From Paraburkholderia xenovorans LB400 (GTDB lineage Bacteria > Pseudomonadota > Gammaproteobacteria > Burkholderiales > Burkholderiaceae), in assembly GCF_000013645.1 (NCBI RefSeq), contig NC_007952.1, positions 2,480,001-2,544,000 of the forward strand: a stretch of DNA of 64,000 bases, read 5' to 3'. Shown here one piece after another: positions 44,331 to 54,441 of this stretch. A model generated the notes under the pieces. That model searched no databases and was not told the DNA's origin. It saw only the letters and a program-made list of their open reading frames with translations. The stretch's first letter is position 1; every line of letters begins with the position of its first letter. A program made the translations under genes and the position numbers.

Positions 44331-45269
44331 ATGCTGGCCTATACGCTGCGCCGCACGCTTTGGGCGATCCCGACCATTCTCGCCGTGATCACCGCGTGCT
44401 ATCTGCTGCTGCATCTCACCCCGGGCGGCCCGTTCGACACCGAGAAGCAACTCTCGGCGGCCGTGCTCGCGAACCTCAACGCCAGGTATCACCTCGACGA
44501 ACCGTTGTGGCTGCAGTATCTCCACTACCTCGGCTCACTGCTGCACGGCGACCTCGGGCCGTCGTTCCGCTACGCCGACTGGTCCGTCAACGACCTCGTG
44601 TGGAAAGCGCTGCCGGTGAGCCTCGGCGTGGGCGGCGTATCGGTGCCGATCGCGCTCGTGATCGGCGTCGCGCTCGGCACCGTGGCCGCGGTGCGGCGCG
44701 ACCGCTTCGCCGATCACTTCGTGATGGTGCTCGGCAATATCGGCAACGTGGTGCCGCCGTTCGTGCTGGGTCCGGTGCTGGTGTGGATCTTCGCGATCCT
44801 GCTGAAAACGTCCGCGGGACACGGCTGGCTGCCGGCCGGCGGCTGGGGCGAAGGCGAATGGCGCTATCGCGTGCTGCCTATCGTGCTGCTCACCATCATC
44901 AACGTCGCCGCGATTGCCCGCGTGATGCGCGGCAGCATGATCGAAGTGCTGTCGGGCAACTTCATCCGCACGGCGCGCGCCAAAGGCCTGCCGGGCCGCA
45001 CGATCGTCCTGCGCCACGCAATGAAACCCGCGCTGATGCCGGTCGTCTCGCTGCTCGGCTCGATCTGCATCTCGTCGATCACCGCGGCGGTCGTCACCGA
45101 ATCGGTGTTCGCGCTGCCGGGTCTCGGCCAGCTGGTCGTCAACGGCGCGATCAATCGCGATTACACCCTCGTGCTCGGCCTCGTCGTGCTGACAACCGCA
45201 ATCGCCGTGCTGTTCAATCTGCTGGTCGACCTCGCGTACGCGTGGCTCGATCCGCGCATCCGGTACTGA
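44331..45269 (+). CDS. oppB: Oligopeptide ABC transporter permease OppB
   Basis: 312 residues with six membrane helices. Typical OppB start (MLAYTLRRTLWAIPTILAVI, TACYLLLHLTPGGPFD) and the EAA loop FIRTARAKGLPGRTIVLRHA that contacts the ATPase. Forms the peptide channel with OppC. Three bases separate it from oppC. Confidence 0.94.
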   Translation: MLAYTLRRTLWAIPTILAVITACYLLLHLTPGGPFDTEKQLSAAVLANLNARYHLDEPLWLQYLHYLGSLLHGDLGPSFRYADWSVNDLVWKALPVSLGVGGVSVPIALVIGVALGTVAAVRRDRFADHFVMVLGNIGNVVPPFVLGPVLVWIFAILLKTSAGHGWLPAGGWGEGEWRYRVLPIVLLTIINVAAIARVMRGSMIEVLSGNFIRTARAKGLPGRTIVLRHAMKPALMPVVSLLGSICISSITAAVVTESVFALPGLGQLVVNGAINRDYTLVLGLVVLTTAIAVLFNLLVDLAYAWLDPRIRY

Positions 45270-45272
45270 TCC

Positions 45273-46187
45273 ATGCCCCGCTCAATTCAATCGACTGCCG
45301 CGGCGCTCGACCCGCTCGCGGCCATCGCCAGAGCGCCGCGCTCGCGCGGCCCGCTCGCCACCGCCGCGTGGCGCTTCGTGCGCAACCGCGCCGCGTTTGC
45401 CGGCTTCGTGATGCTGATGCTGATCGTGATCGCCTGCGTAGCCGGCCCGTGGTTTCTGCCGAACAATCCGATCGATAGCGACTGGAGCGCGATCAGCCTG
45501 CCGCCCACCTTGCAGAACATGCACTGGTTCGGCACCGACGAGCTCGGCCGCGATCTGCTCGCGCGCACGCTGCAAGGCGGCCGCGTTTCGCTCGAGGTCG
45601 GCCTGCTCGGCACGCTCGTGTCGGGGCTGATCGGCGTCGCGTACGGCGCGACCGCCGGTTATCTGGGCGGACGCGTCGACGCGGTGATGATGCGCATCGT
45701 CGACATGATGTACGCGATTCCCTACATGCTGATCGCGATCCTGATGATGACCATGTTCGGCCGCGCGTTCTACCTGGTCGTGCTCACCATCAGCGCGTTC
45801 TCGTGGCTCGACATGGCGCGCGTGGTGCGCGGCCAGACACTGTCGCTGCGCTCGCGCGAATTCATCGACGCCGCGAAGGCGATCGGCGTGAGTTCGCGTT
45901 CGATCATCGCGCGTCACATCGTGCCGAATCTGTTCGGCGTGGTCGTGGTGTACGCGAGCGTGACGGTGCCGAACATCGTGCTGACGGAATCGGTGCTGTC
46001 GTTTCTCGGCCTCGGCGTACAGGAGCCGATGACGAGCTGGGGCGTGCTGATTCAGGACGGCGCGCAGAAGCTCGAATCCATGCCCTGGCTGCTGCTGTGT
46101 CCCGCCGTGATGTTGTGCGTGACGCTGTATTGCGTGAATTTCGTCGGCGACGGTTTGCGCGATGCATTCGATCCGAAGGACCGTTGA
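45273..46187 (+). CDS. oppC: Oligopeptide ABC transporter permease OppC
   Basis: 304 residues with six helices after an N-terminal cytoplasmic tail (OppC_N type, WRFVRNRAAFAGFVMLMLIV). The segment HWFGTDELGRDLLARTLQGG and the EAA loop FIDAAKAIGVSSRSIIARHI are diagnostic. Pairs with OppB. One base lies between its stop and the oppD start. Confidence 0.94.
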   Translation: MPRSIQSTAAALDPLAAIARAPRSRGPLATAAWRFVRNRAAFAGFVMLMLIVIACVAGPWFLPNNPIDSDWSAISLPPTLQNMHWFGTDELGRDLLARTLQGGRVSLEVGLLGTLVSGLIGVAYGATAGYLGGRVDAVMMRIVDMMYAIPYMLIAILMMTMFGRAFYLVVLTISAFSWLDMARVVRGQTLSLRSREFIDAAKAIGVSSRSIIARHIVPNLFGVVVVYASVTVPNIVLTESVLSFLGLGVQEPMTSWGVLIQDGAQKLESMPWLLLCPAVMLCVTLYCVNFVGDGLRDAFDPKDR

Positions 46188-46188
46188 C

Positions 46189-47183
46189 ATGCCGCTACTC
46201 GAAGTCAAAGACCTCAGCGTGCGCTTTACACGCCGCGAAGGCGCACCCGTCGACGCGGTGCAACGCGTGTCGTTTTCGCTGGAAGCGGGCCGCACGCTCG
46301 GCATTGTCGGCGAATCGGGTTCCGGGAAAAGTCAGACCGTGATGGCATTACTGGGGCTGCTCGCCGGCAACGGCAAGGTGTCGGGCAGCGCGACCTATCG
46401 CGGCGAAAACCTGCTGGCCATGAACGAAGCGGCGCTGAACCGGATTCGCGGCGACCGCATCGGCATGATCTTTCAGGACCCGATGACCTCGCTCAATCCG
46501 TTCCTGACGATCGAGCGGCAGATGACCGAGACGCTCGAACTGCACCGCAAGATGTCGCGCCGCGAAGCGCGCCGCCGCGCGATCGAAACGCTGGAATCAG
46601 TGCGCATTCCGGATGCCGCGCGCCGCATCAACATGTATCCGCACGAATTTTCCGGCGGCATGCGGCAACGCGTGATGATCGCAATGGCCTTGCTTTCCGA
46701 ACCCGAAATCCTGATTGCCGACGAACCCACCACCGCGCTCGACGTGACCGTGCAGGCGCAGATCATCGAACTGTTGCGCGAACTGAACCGCGAACGCGGC
46801 ACGGCGATCATTCTGATCACGCACGACATGGGCGTAGTGGCCGGCCTGTGCGACGACGTGATGGTGATGTACGCCGGCCAGACCGTCGAGCAGGCGAGCG
46901 CCGCCGCGCTGTTTGCCGCGCCGACGCATCCGTACACGCTCGGCCTGCTGAACGCGCTGCCGCGTCTGACCGACGATGACGACGAGCGTCCGCTGCAAAC
47001 CATTCCGGGCAATCCGCCGTTGCCCGGCGAAGTCGGCGCGGGCTGCGCTTTTGCCCCACGTTGCGGATACTGCACCGAGCGCTGCCGCGAATCGCGCCCC
47101 TCCCTTGTTGCTGAAGAAGGCTATCCCGACGCCCTGCGCGCATGCTTCAGGCCGGCAGGCGAAATTCTGGAGGCACAACACGT

Positions 47184-47187
<4 letters not shown>
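46189..47187 (+). CDS. oppD: Oligopeptide ABC transporter ATPase OppD
   Basis: 332 residues from MPLLEVKDLSVRF. Walker A GESGSGKSQT, Q-loop MIFQDPMTSLNP, signature FSGGMRQRVMIAMAL, Walker B ILIADEPTTALD and H-loop ITHDMG. The C-terminal oligopeptide domain carries a four-cysteine cluster (GCAFAPRCGYCTERC) that fits the iron-sulfur site of Dpp/Opp ATPases. The stop overlaps the oppF start (ATGA). Confidence 0.94.
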
Positions 47188-48230
<1,043 letters not shown>

Positions 48231-48384
48231 AGCAACGAACCTGAGAAGTTAGAAACCATATTCCCGGCGCGGCGGGCCGTCGCGCCGCCGGATGCGTTCG
48301 TCCTTTCATCAGCATGACGAACGATAAGCGCGGACTGGCTAACCGCCAGCCAAAGATTCACCACAATAATCAGAGACGTATTCA

Positions 48385-49965
48385 ATGAAAGATACCCGAT
48401 CAAAAAAGCGGTCAAAAAAAACCGGAGCCGCGACTTTCTTTTACTGCGCGTTCACGCTTCCCGCGTTGACGCTAGCCACGAACGCGTATGCCGATGACAG
48501 CGTGACGGAGCCCACCTCCAGAACGCCCAAAGCTCAGACGCTCTCGCAAACGTTGTCGTCCCCCGCGCAGCATGCCGCGGATTCGTCGGCGGTGCAAAGC
48601 AATCCGTCCGGCAAGCGCCGCGCGGACCAGGGCGGCCAGGTGCGCAACGACCAGCCGGACACCACCAATGCCATCGTCAACGCCGAAGCCGATCAGACGG
48701 TCTTACCGCCAGTACCCCTGTCGAGCCAGGCAGCGAGCAAGGGTTTCATCGCCGACAGCCATCTGAATCTGCAGTTTCGCAACTATGCCGACTACTTCCA
48801 GGCACCGGACACGATCTACCGTCACGCGTGGGTTCAGGGCATGCAGGTCAACTATGAATCCGGCTACACGCAAGGGCCGGTCGGCTTCGGTGTGGACGCG
48901 TCGCTGTTCGGCGCGCTCAAGCTCGACGGCGGCAACGGCGCGGGCAACATGGTGCACGTGGGCAAGGGCGGCGGCGGTTCGGAACAACTTGCGTGGGCAT
49001 ATCCCGGCATGTACGACATCAAGGGGCGCATTTCGGAAACGGTCGTGAAATACGGGTTGCAGATCGTCACCAACCCGTTCCTCGAACCTCACGACAATCG
49101 CGCGCTGCCGCCAACCTTCCTCGGCGTCTCGATGGTCAGCAACGATCTCGCGCACACCGAGCTCCAGGCCGGCAGTTTCACCAGGGTCGACGCGCGCGGT
49201 CACACGAACCTGAGCAATCTCACTACTTCGTATGGCGGCACGCGCATAGATCGCCTCACTTATGTGGGCGGCACATGGCACTATGCAAAGAACGGCGAGA
49301 TGGCCCTGTATGTCGATCAGGCCGACGACGTCTGGCGTCAGTATTACGGCTCGGTCGCGCAGTCGTTCGGCGATCCCGCCACGATAAAGTGGAGCGGGCT
49401 CGCGAACATCTACTCGACGCACGACACCGGCGCGTCACGTCAGGGGTATATCAACAGCAACGCCTACAGCGTGTCGGTTTCCGCGCAGCACGGCGCGCAT
49501 GCGCTGCTGCTCGGCTACCAGCAGGTGCTCGGCGACCAGTTCTTCGACTACGTCAACGAGACCAACGGTATCTACCTGACCAACTCGATGGACGTGGACT
49601 ACAACGCGCCGCACGAACAGTCGCTGCAATTGCGCTATACGTTCGACGGCAAATACGCCGGCGTGCCGGGACTCAAGGCGATGTTCTGGGGGCAATACGG
49701 CTGGGGCGCGGATGCGTCGGCGGGCGCGGCGGAGAATGCTTCGCCTTCGGCGCCGCTGCATGATCTCTACTGGAAGAACGGCGAACCGGTGCATGGGCAT
49801 CACCACGAGTTCGGCTTCATTCCGAGCTATACGCTGCAAAGCGGACGCTTCAAGGATACGAAGGTCACGTTCATCGCCATGTGGCATAACAGCCAGTACC
49901 ACTACTCGGATGGCAACAACATGGAATACCGGCTGGTGGTGAATGTGCCGGTAAAGGTGTTCTAG
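48385..49965 (+). CDS. OprD-family outer-membrane porin, probably peptide-specific
   Basis: 526 residues. N-terminal signal region (FFYCAFTLPALTLATNAYA, preceded by a strongly basic KKRSKKTG), then about 90 Ser/Gln/Asp-rich residues before the barrel begins at GFIADSHLNLQFRNYADYF, the OprD start. Barrel features include GFGVDASLFGALKLDGGNG and the C-terminal VVNVPVKVF with terminal Phe. OprD porins take up basic amino acids, dipeptides or aromatic acids. Its position directly after oppF suggests that it supplies peptides to Opp, as OpdP does for dipeptides in Pseudomonas. The long low-complexity N-terminal spacer is unusual for OprD. The 154 bases ahead contain a GC-rich hairpin near 48265. 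Confidence 0.9.
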   Translation: MKDTRSKKRSKKTGAATFFYCAFTLPALTLATNAYADDSVTEPTSRTPKAQTLSQTLSSPAQHAADSSAVQSNPSGKRRADQGGQVRNDQPDTTNAIVNAEADQTVLPPVPLSSQAASKGFIADSHLNLQFRNYADYFQAPDTIYRHAWVQGMQVNYESGYTQGPVGFGVDASLFGALKLDGGNGAGNMVHVGKGGGGSEQLAWAYPGMYDIKGRISETVVKYGLQIVTNPFLEPHDNRALPPTFLGVSMVSNDLAHTELQAGSFTRVDARGHTNLSNLTTSYGGTRIDRLTYVGGTWHYAKNGEMALYVDQADDVWRQYYGSVAQSFGDPATIKWSGLANIYSTHDTGASRQGYINSNAYSVSVSAQHGAHALLLGYQQVLGDQFFDYVNETNGIYLTNSMDVDYNAPHEQSLQLRYTFDGKYAGVPGLKAMFWGQYGWGADASAGAAENASPSAPLHDLYWKNGEPVHGHHHEFGFIPSYTLQSGRFKDTKVTFIAMWHNSQYHYSDGNNMEYRLVVNVPVKVF

Positions 49966-49980
49966 GCGGTTGCAAACATT

Positions 49981-50004
49981 CGAGGCGACTTGCGCGTCGC
50001 CTCG
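49981..50004. terminator. Hairpin between oprD-like gene and iclR-like gene
   Basis: A perfect 9-bp stem (CGAGGCGAC with GTCGCCTCG, loop TTGCGC) between convergent genes, 16 bases after the oprD-like stop. No T-run. Confidence 0.6.
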
Positions 50005-50020
50005 TTGAGCGCGCCTGCGC

Positions 50021-50899
50021 TTATCCCGTGATCCGTTCGGTGGTCATGGCGCGCGACAGGCCATGCATCGGCCTGCGTAACGCGACATCGAACGGGTTGG
50101 TTTGCGGGCCGATTGCATCGGCTTGCCGGCGCAGCAATTCGACCACCATCGGCAGACGGTCGTCGGCGAGACGCGCGGCCAGCGTGCCGACGCTCAACGC
50201 GGCGACCGCCACGCCGGTGCGATCCAGAATCGGCACCGCCACGCCCGCCATGCCGTCGAGCACACCGCTATTGCGCCCCGCGTAGCCGAACTGGCGCACG
50301 CGTTCGATCTCCGTGCGCAAATACACCTCGTCGAGCACGCCGTAGCCGCGAATTCGCGGCACGTTGAAACGGATGATCTCCTCACGCTCCGCCTCGGGCA
50401 AAAACGCGAGAATCGCCAGACTGCCCTGCCCGACACCTAACGCCACCCGCCCGCCTATATCGCCGGTGAACGAGCGGATCGGAAACGGCCCTTCGCAGAT
50501 GTCGAGGCACACCGCGTCGAAACTGCTTTTGACGAGCAGAAAGATCGTGTCGCCGAGACTGGCGCACAAGCGCAGCAACGCGGGACGGCATAGCGTGCGC
50601 ATGCCGCTCGGGTTGCCGGCCTGCGCCGCAAGCGCGAAAAAATCCACACTCAGCCGGTACAGTTTGGAGTTTTCGTCCTGTTCGACGATGCCCTCGGCGA
50701 TCAACGCATGCAGGATGCGGTGCACCGTGCCCTGCGTCAGTCCGACCGCTTTCGCCAGACGCGTGACACGCCCGCCGTCGGGCTGCGCCTCGGACAACGC
50801 GCGAATCACCGCGAACGCACGTTCCAGCATGCCGGGGCCGGGCGTGCCGCCCGGTTCGGCCACGGCGGTGTCGGCATCTCGTTTGGCGGCAACTTTCAT
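50021..50899 (-). CDS. IclR-family transcriptional regulator
   Basis: 292 residues. A winged helix-turn-helix at about 24-85 (LERAFAVIRALSEAQPDGGR, LAKAVGLTQGTVHRILHAL) and an IclR effector domain from about 105 (TIFLLVKSSFDAVCLDICEG, GVGQGSLAILAFLPEAE, GMAGVAVPILDRTGVAVAAL). It is divergent from the ABC transporter-oxidase operon, with 303 bases between, and is most likely its regulator. IclR effectors are often the pathway substrate or an aromatic or short acid. Confidence 0.93.
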   Translation of the reverse strand: MKVAAKRDADTAVAEPGGTPGPGMLERAFAVIRALSEAQPDGGRVTRLAKAVGLTQGTVHRILHALIAEGIVEQDENSKLYRLSVDFFALAAQAGNPSGMRTLCRPALLRLCASLGDTIFLLVKSSFDAVCLDICEGPFPIRSFTGDIGGRVALGVGQGSLAILAFLPEAEREEIIRFNVPRIRGYGVLDEVYLRTEIERVRQFGYAGRNSGVLDGMAGVAVPILDRTGVAVAALSVGTLAARLADDRLPMVVELLRRQADAIGPQTNPFDVALRRPMHGLSRAMTTERITG

Positions 50900-51202
50900 C
50901 TTTCTGGCTCTTGATTATTTCATTGACCGGAACACTATAAAGCGTTTTATCCGCAAGTGGAATCCTTGAACGTTCCGCTTCCCAGGACGTTGTGTCGATG
51001 ATTCATAGGGATTTTCCGGACGTCACGCAGCGGAATAACGGAGCGCGCTTTTCGCGAATATCTTTCATACAGTGGAATTTTTTTCAATCTTATACCGGTA
51101 ATCGGAATTTGAAATTGACTGACGGTAATTTGGCTGGCTAGAGTCGGCGTCATCGAGGCAGTAGTCGATTGAACCGGTGTCGAACCATCCAAAGGCCAGA
51201 TC
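50900..51202. other. Divergent regulatory region with repeated GGAAT half-sites
   Basis: 303 bases, A/T-rich toward the ABC operon. NGGAAT occurs repeatedly (GTGGAAT at 50957, GCGGAAT at 51030, GTGGAAT at 51072, TCGGAAT at 51102), and GTTCCGC at 50972 faces the first. These may be IclR half-sites. Confidence 0.45.
51115..51143 (+). promoter_or_regulatory. Candidate sigma-70 promoter of the ABC transporter-oxidase operon
   Basis: TTGACT (51115-51120) and CTAGAG (51138-51143) with 17-base spacing, about 60 bases before the first gene. The -35 is near perfect, the -10 is moderate. Two GGAAT half-sites lie just upstream. Confidence 0.45.
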
Positions 51203-52294
51203 ATGTCGTTCCTCACACTTACCGACGTCACGAAATCGTTCGGCGATCTGCACGCAGTCGCCGACGTGAACCTGTCGGTGGAAAAAGGCGAGTTCGTTTC
51301 ATTGCTCGGGCCGTCGGGCTGCGGCAAGACCACCACCTTGCAGATGATCGCGGGCTTCGTCGAAACCACGCGCGGACGCATCACGCTCGACGGCCGCGAC
51401 ATCACGCACATGAAGCCGAACAGGCGCGGCCTCGGCATCGTGTTCCAGAGCTACGCGCTGTTTCCGCACATGAGCGTCGCCGACAACGTCGGCTTCGGGC
51501 TGGAAATGCGCAACATCGACAAAGCCGAGCGCAAGGAGCGCATTCGCGAAGCGTTGGCGCTGGTGCGGCTCGACACGCTCGCGCATCGCTTTCCGCGCGA
51601 ACTCTCCGGCGGTCAACGGCAGCGCGTGGCGATTGCCCGTGCGATCGTGATCGCGCCGCCCGTGCTGCTGCTCGACGAACCGATGTCGAATCTCGACGCC
51701 AAACTGCGTGAAGACATGCAGTTCGAACTGCGCGGCATTCAACGCAAGATCGGCACGACCACCATCATGGTGACGCACGACCAGTCCGAAGCGCTCTCTA
51801 TCAGCGATCGCGTGGTGGTGATGGAAGCCGGCCGCATTACGCAGATCGACACGCCGTACGAAGCATACGAGCGCCCGGAAAATCGCTTCGTCTCGCAGTT
51901 CATCGGCAAGGCCAACATGCTGCCTGGCATCGTGGTGGCGCGCGAGGGCGACGCGATCCGCATCGATCTCGGCCACGACCTCGCGGAAACCGGGCACACG
52001 GCACAGTTGCCGGCGCGCGAGCGCGTAGTCGCCGTGGGCGACGCGGTGACCTTGTGCATCCGCCCGGAAAAGCTGCGCCTGTGCGCACCGGACACGGGAC
52101 GTGTGCCGGCAACCGTCACGAGCCGCTTTTTCCTCGGCAGCCAATGGTTGTACCGGCTCGACAGCCGGCTCGGCGAAGTGCTGGTGTGCTGCCAGAACGA
52201 AGGCACGGAGCCGCTGCCCGAAGGCGCGGCAGTGGGTGTGGACTGGAACAGCGAGGCGATCCGCTTCATTCAACGGGACGCGCATCATGGCTAG
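51203..52294 (+). CDS. ABC transporter ATP-binding protein, polyamine/opine (PotA) type
   Basis: 363 residues. Walker A LLGPSGCGKTTT, Q-loop IVFQSYALFPHMSVADNVGF, signature LSGGQRQRVAIARAI, Walker B VLLLDEPMSNLD and H-loop VTHDQSEAL. A TOBE domain follows (about 240-355; LCIRPEKLRLCAPDTG). First gene of an operon on the inner membrane face that powers import together with the two permeases and the binding protein encoded at 57033-58079. Its last 8 bases overlap the next gene. Confidence 0.93.
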   Translation: MSFLTLTDVTKSFGDLHAVADVNLSVEKGEFVSLLGPSGCGKTTTLQMIAGFVETTRGRITLDGRDITHMKPNRRGLGIVFQSYALFPHMSVADNVGFGLEMRNIDKAERKERIREALALVRLDTLAHRFPRELSGGQRQRVAIARAIVIAPPVLLLDEPMSNLDAKLREDMQFELRGIQRKIGTTTIMVTHDQSEALSISDRVVVMEAGRITQIDTPYEAYERPENRFVSQFIGKANMLPGIVVAREGDAIRIDLGHDLAETGHTAQLPARERVVAVGDAVTLCIRPEKLRLCAPDTGRVPATVTSRFFLGSQWLYRLDSRLGEVLVCCQNEGTEPLPEGAAVGVDWNSEAIRFIQRDAHHG

Positions 52295-53201
52295 TACGCT
52301 GCCCGCAACCGACAAGCGCGACGTGAAATCCGGCGGCGCCCGCCGCGCGCCCTGGCAGGCATTTTTGCCGCTATGGCTGATGTGCGCGCCGGCCTTTCTG
52401 CTGTTCGTGGCGCTCGTGCTCGTGCCGCTTCTGATGACGCTCGTGCTGACCTTCTATCGCTTCGATCCGGCCAGCGGTCCGATCGCCGCGTTCCAGTTCG
52501 GCAATTACACGGAAGTGCTGAGCTCGTCGTATTACCACACCATCTTTCTGCGCACCTTCGGCATTGCGTTTCTGGTCACGCTGCTGTGTGTCGTGATCGG
52601 CACGCCGGAAGCGTACGTGCTGTCGCGCATGCGCGACCCGTATCGCTCGATGTTCCTGCTGGTGATTCTCGCGCCGCTGCTGGTCTCCGTAGTGGTGCGG
52701 GCCTTCGGCTGGAGCATGCTGCTCAACACCAACGGCCTTGTGAATCAGGCATTCGGCCTGGTCGGACTCGGGCCTTACAAGCTCGAGTACACCACCTTTG
52801 CGATCGTCATTGCACTCGTGCACGTGATGCTGCCGTTCATGGTGATTCCGGTTTGGACCGCGCTGCAAAAGCTCGACCCGCAAACGGAAAACGCCGCGCT
52901 TTCGCTAATGGCATCGCCCGCCACCACGCTGCGCCGCATCGTTCTGCCGCAACTCACGCCGGGCATTCTGTCGGGCAGCCTGATGGTGTTCGGCTTGTCG
53001 GCGAGCGCCTTTGCGATTCCCGGCCTGCTCGGCGGACGGCGCCTGAAAGTGGCCGCCACTGCCGTGTACGACGAGTTCCTCGGTTCGCTGAACTGGCCGC
53101 TCGGCGCGACCATCGCGCTCCTGCTGCTGGTTGCGAACCTGATCGTGATGCTCACGTACTACCGGGTTCTGGAACGCAGATACACCCGAAGCCTCGGCTA
53201 G
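52287..53201 (+). CDS. ABC transporter permease, PotB type
   Basis: 304 residues from MASTLPATDKRD, overlapping the ATPase stop by 8 bases. Six helices (LPLWLMCAPAFLLFVALVLV first) and the EAA loop AALSLMASPATTLRRIVLPQ. Pairs with the PotC-type permease. Confidence 0.92.
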   Translation: MASTLPATDKRDVKSGGARRAPWQAFLPLWLMCAPAFLLFVALVLVPLLMTLVLTFYRFDPASGPIAAFQFGNYTEVLSSSYYHTIFLRTFGIAFLVTLLCVVIGTPEAYVLSRMRDPYRSMFLLVILAPLLVSVVVRAFGWSMLLNTNGLVNQAFGLVGLGPYKLEYTTFAIVIALVHVMLPFMVIPVWTALQKLDPQTENAALSLMASPATTLRRIVLPQLTPGILSGSLMVFGLSASAFAIPGLLGGRRLKVAATAVYDEFLGSLNWPLGATIALLLLVANLIVMLTYYRVLERRYTRSLG

Positions 53202-53251
53202 TTCATCGGCGCACTTACAGTTCACTCGTTGGCTCACTCAGTGAAAACACC

Positions 53252-54046
53252 ATGAGAAAAAACGGCCCCATCGCGCTGATTTTCCACACGCTCGTGATTG
53301 CGTTCGTGCTCGCGCCGCTCGTGATCGTCGTGCTGGTCGCCTTCACGCCCGACGAAACGCTCACGTTGCCCACGCACGGCTTCTCGTTGCGCTGGTTCCG
53401 CGCGATCCTCAATTACCCGGATTTCATCAGCGCGTTTTTCAATAGCCTGAAGCTGGCGTTCGCTTCGGCAACGCTCTCGCTGATCGTGGCGCTGCCCGCC
53501 GCGCTCGCCATCGGCCGCGCGCGCTTTCCCGGCCGCAGCTTTCTCAACGGCCTGTTGCTGTCGCCGCTCGTGATTCCCGGCCTCGTACTCGGCATCGCGC
53601 TGCTGCGCTTTTTCGCGCTGATCGGTGCGACCGGCTCGTTCGCCTGGCTCGTGCTCGCGCACATGATCATCATCACGCCGTTCGTCATGCGGCTCGTGCT
53701 GGCTTCGGTAAGCGGACTCGACCGCAGCGTCGAGCACGCTGCCAACTCGCTCGGCGCCGATGCATGGACCACGTTTCGCCGCATCACTTTCCCGATGATT
53801 CTGCCGGGCATAACCGGCGGCTGGCTGCTGGCCTTCATCAACAGCTTCGACGAATTGACCATGTCGATCTTCGTCACCTCGCCGCAAACCGTCACGCTGC
53901 CGGTGCGCATGTACATGTACGCCACCGAATCGATCGACCCGATGATGGCTTCCGTGTCCGCGCTGGTGATCTTCATCACGGGCGGCGCGATGCTGCTGCT
54001 CGACCGCGTGTATGGCCTCAATCGCATTCTGATCGGCCAGCATTGA
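53252..54046 (+). CDS. ABC transporter permease, PotC type
   Basis: 264 residues from MRKNGPIALIFHTLVIAFVL, 50 bases after the PotB-type stop. Six helices and the EAA loop AANSLGADAWTTFRRITFPM. The stop shares its last base with the start of the following iron-sulfur subunit gene (TGATG). Confidence 0.92.
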   Translation: MRKNGPIALIFHTLVIAFVLAPLVIVVLVAFTPDETLTLPTHGFSLRWFRAILNYPDFISAFFNSLKLAFASATLSLIVALPAALAIGRARFPGRSFLNGLLLSPLVIPGLVLGIALLRFFALIGATGSFAWLVLAHMIIITPFVMRLVLASVSGLDRSVEHAANSLGADAWTTFRRITFPMILPGITGGWLLAFINSFDELTMSIFVTSPQTVTLPVRMYMYATESIDPMMASVSALVIFITGGAMLLLDRVYGLNRILIGQH

Positions 54047-54441
54047 TGTCTTCTTCCGACCACGCTCTCATGCCGTCCACAACGCCGTCTACTCATGCCA
54101 CCGCGCCGCGCCGCGAGCCGCAATTCATCCGTATCGCGGAAACGCGGCGCGAACCGCTGCACTTCTTTCTGGATGGCGAGGAAGTCGCCGCGCTGCAAGG
54201 CGACACGCTGCTGACGGCCGTGCTGATGCAGCAACGCCGCGTGCGCGAAAGCGAATTCAGCGGCGCGCCGCGCGCGGGTTTCTGCCTGATCGGCGCATGT
54301 CAGGACTGCTGGATGCGCACCGAAGACGGCAAGCGCGTCCGCGCGTGCTCGACGCTCGTGACCGAGGGCATGCGGGTGCTCACGCGCCGCGCCGCCGCTG
54401 TCGAAGCCGGCACCGCGAATAGAAACGGAGACGCGCGATGA
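54046..54441 (+). CDS. [2Fe-2S] subunit of a flavin oxidase/dehydrogenase (HcnA/OoxX type)
   Basis: 131 residues with a 25-residue low-complexity N-terminus. Four cysteines are set as in HcnA-type ferredoxins: C80, C85, C88 and C101 (FCLIGACQDCW then RVRAC), binding one [2Fe-2S] cluster. It is the small electron-transfer subunit of a heterotrimeric oxidase or dehydrogenase with the next two gene products. Starts on the last base of the permease stop and overlaps the next gene by 4 bases, so strictly coupled. Confidence 0.88.
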   Translation: MSSSDHALMPSTTPSTHATAPRREPQFIRIAETRREPLHFFLDGEEVAALQGDTLLTAVLMQQRRVRESEFSGAPRAGFCLIGACQDCWMRTEDGKRVRACSTLVTEGMRVLTRRAAAVEAGTANRNGDAR

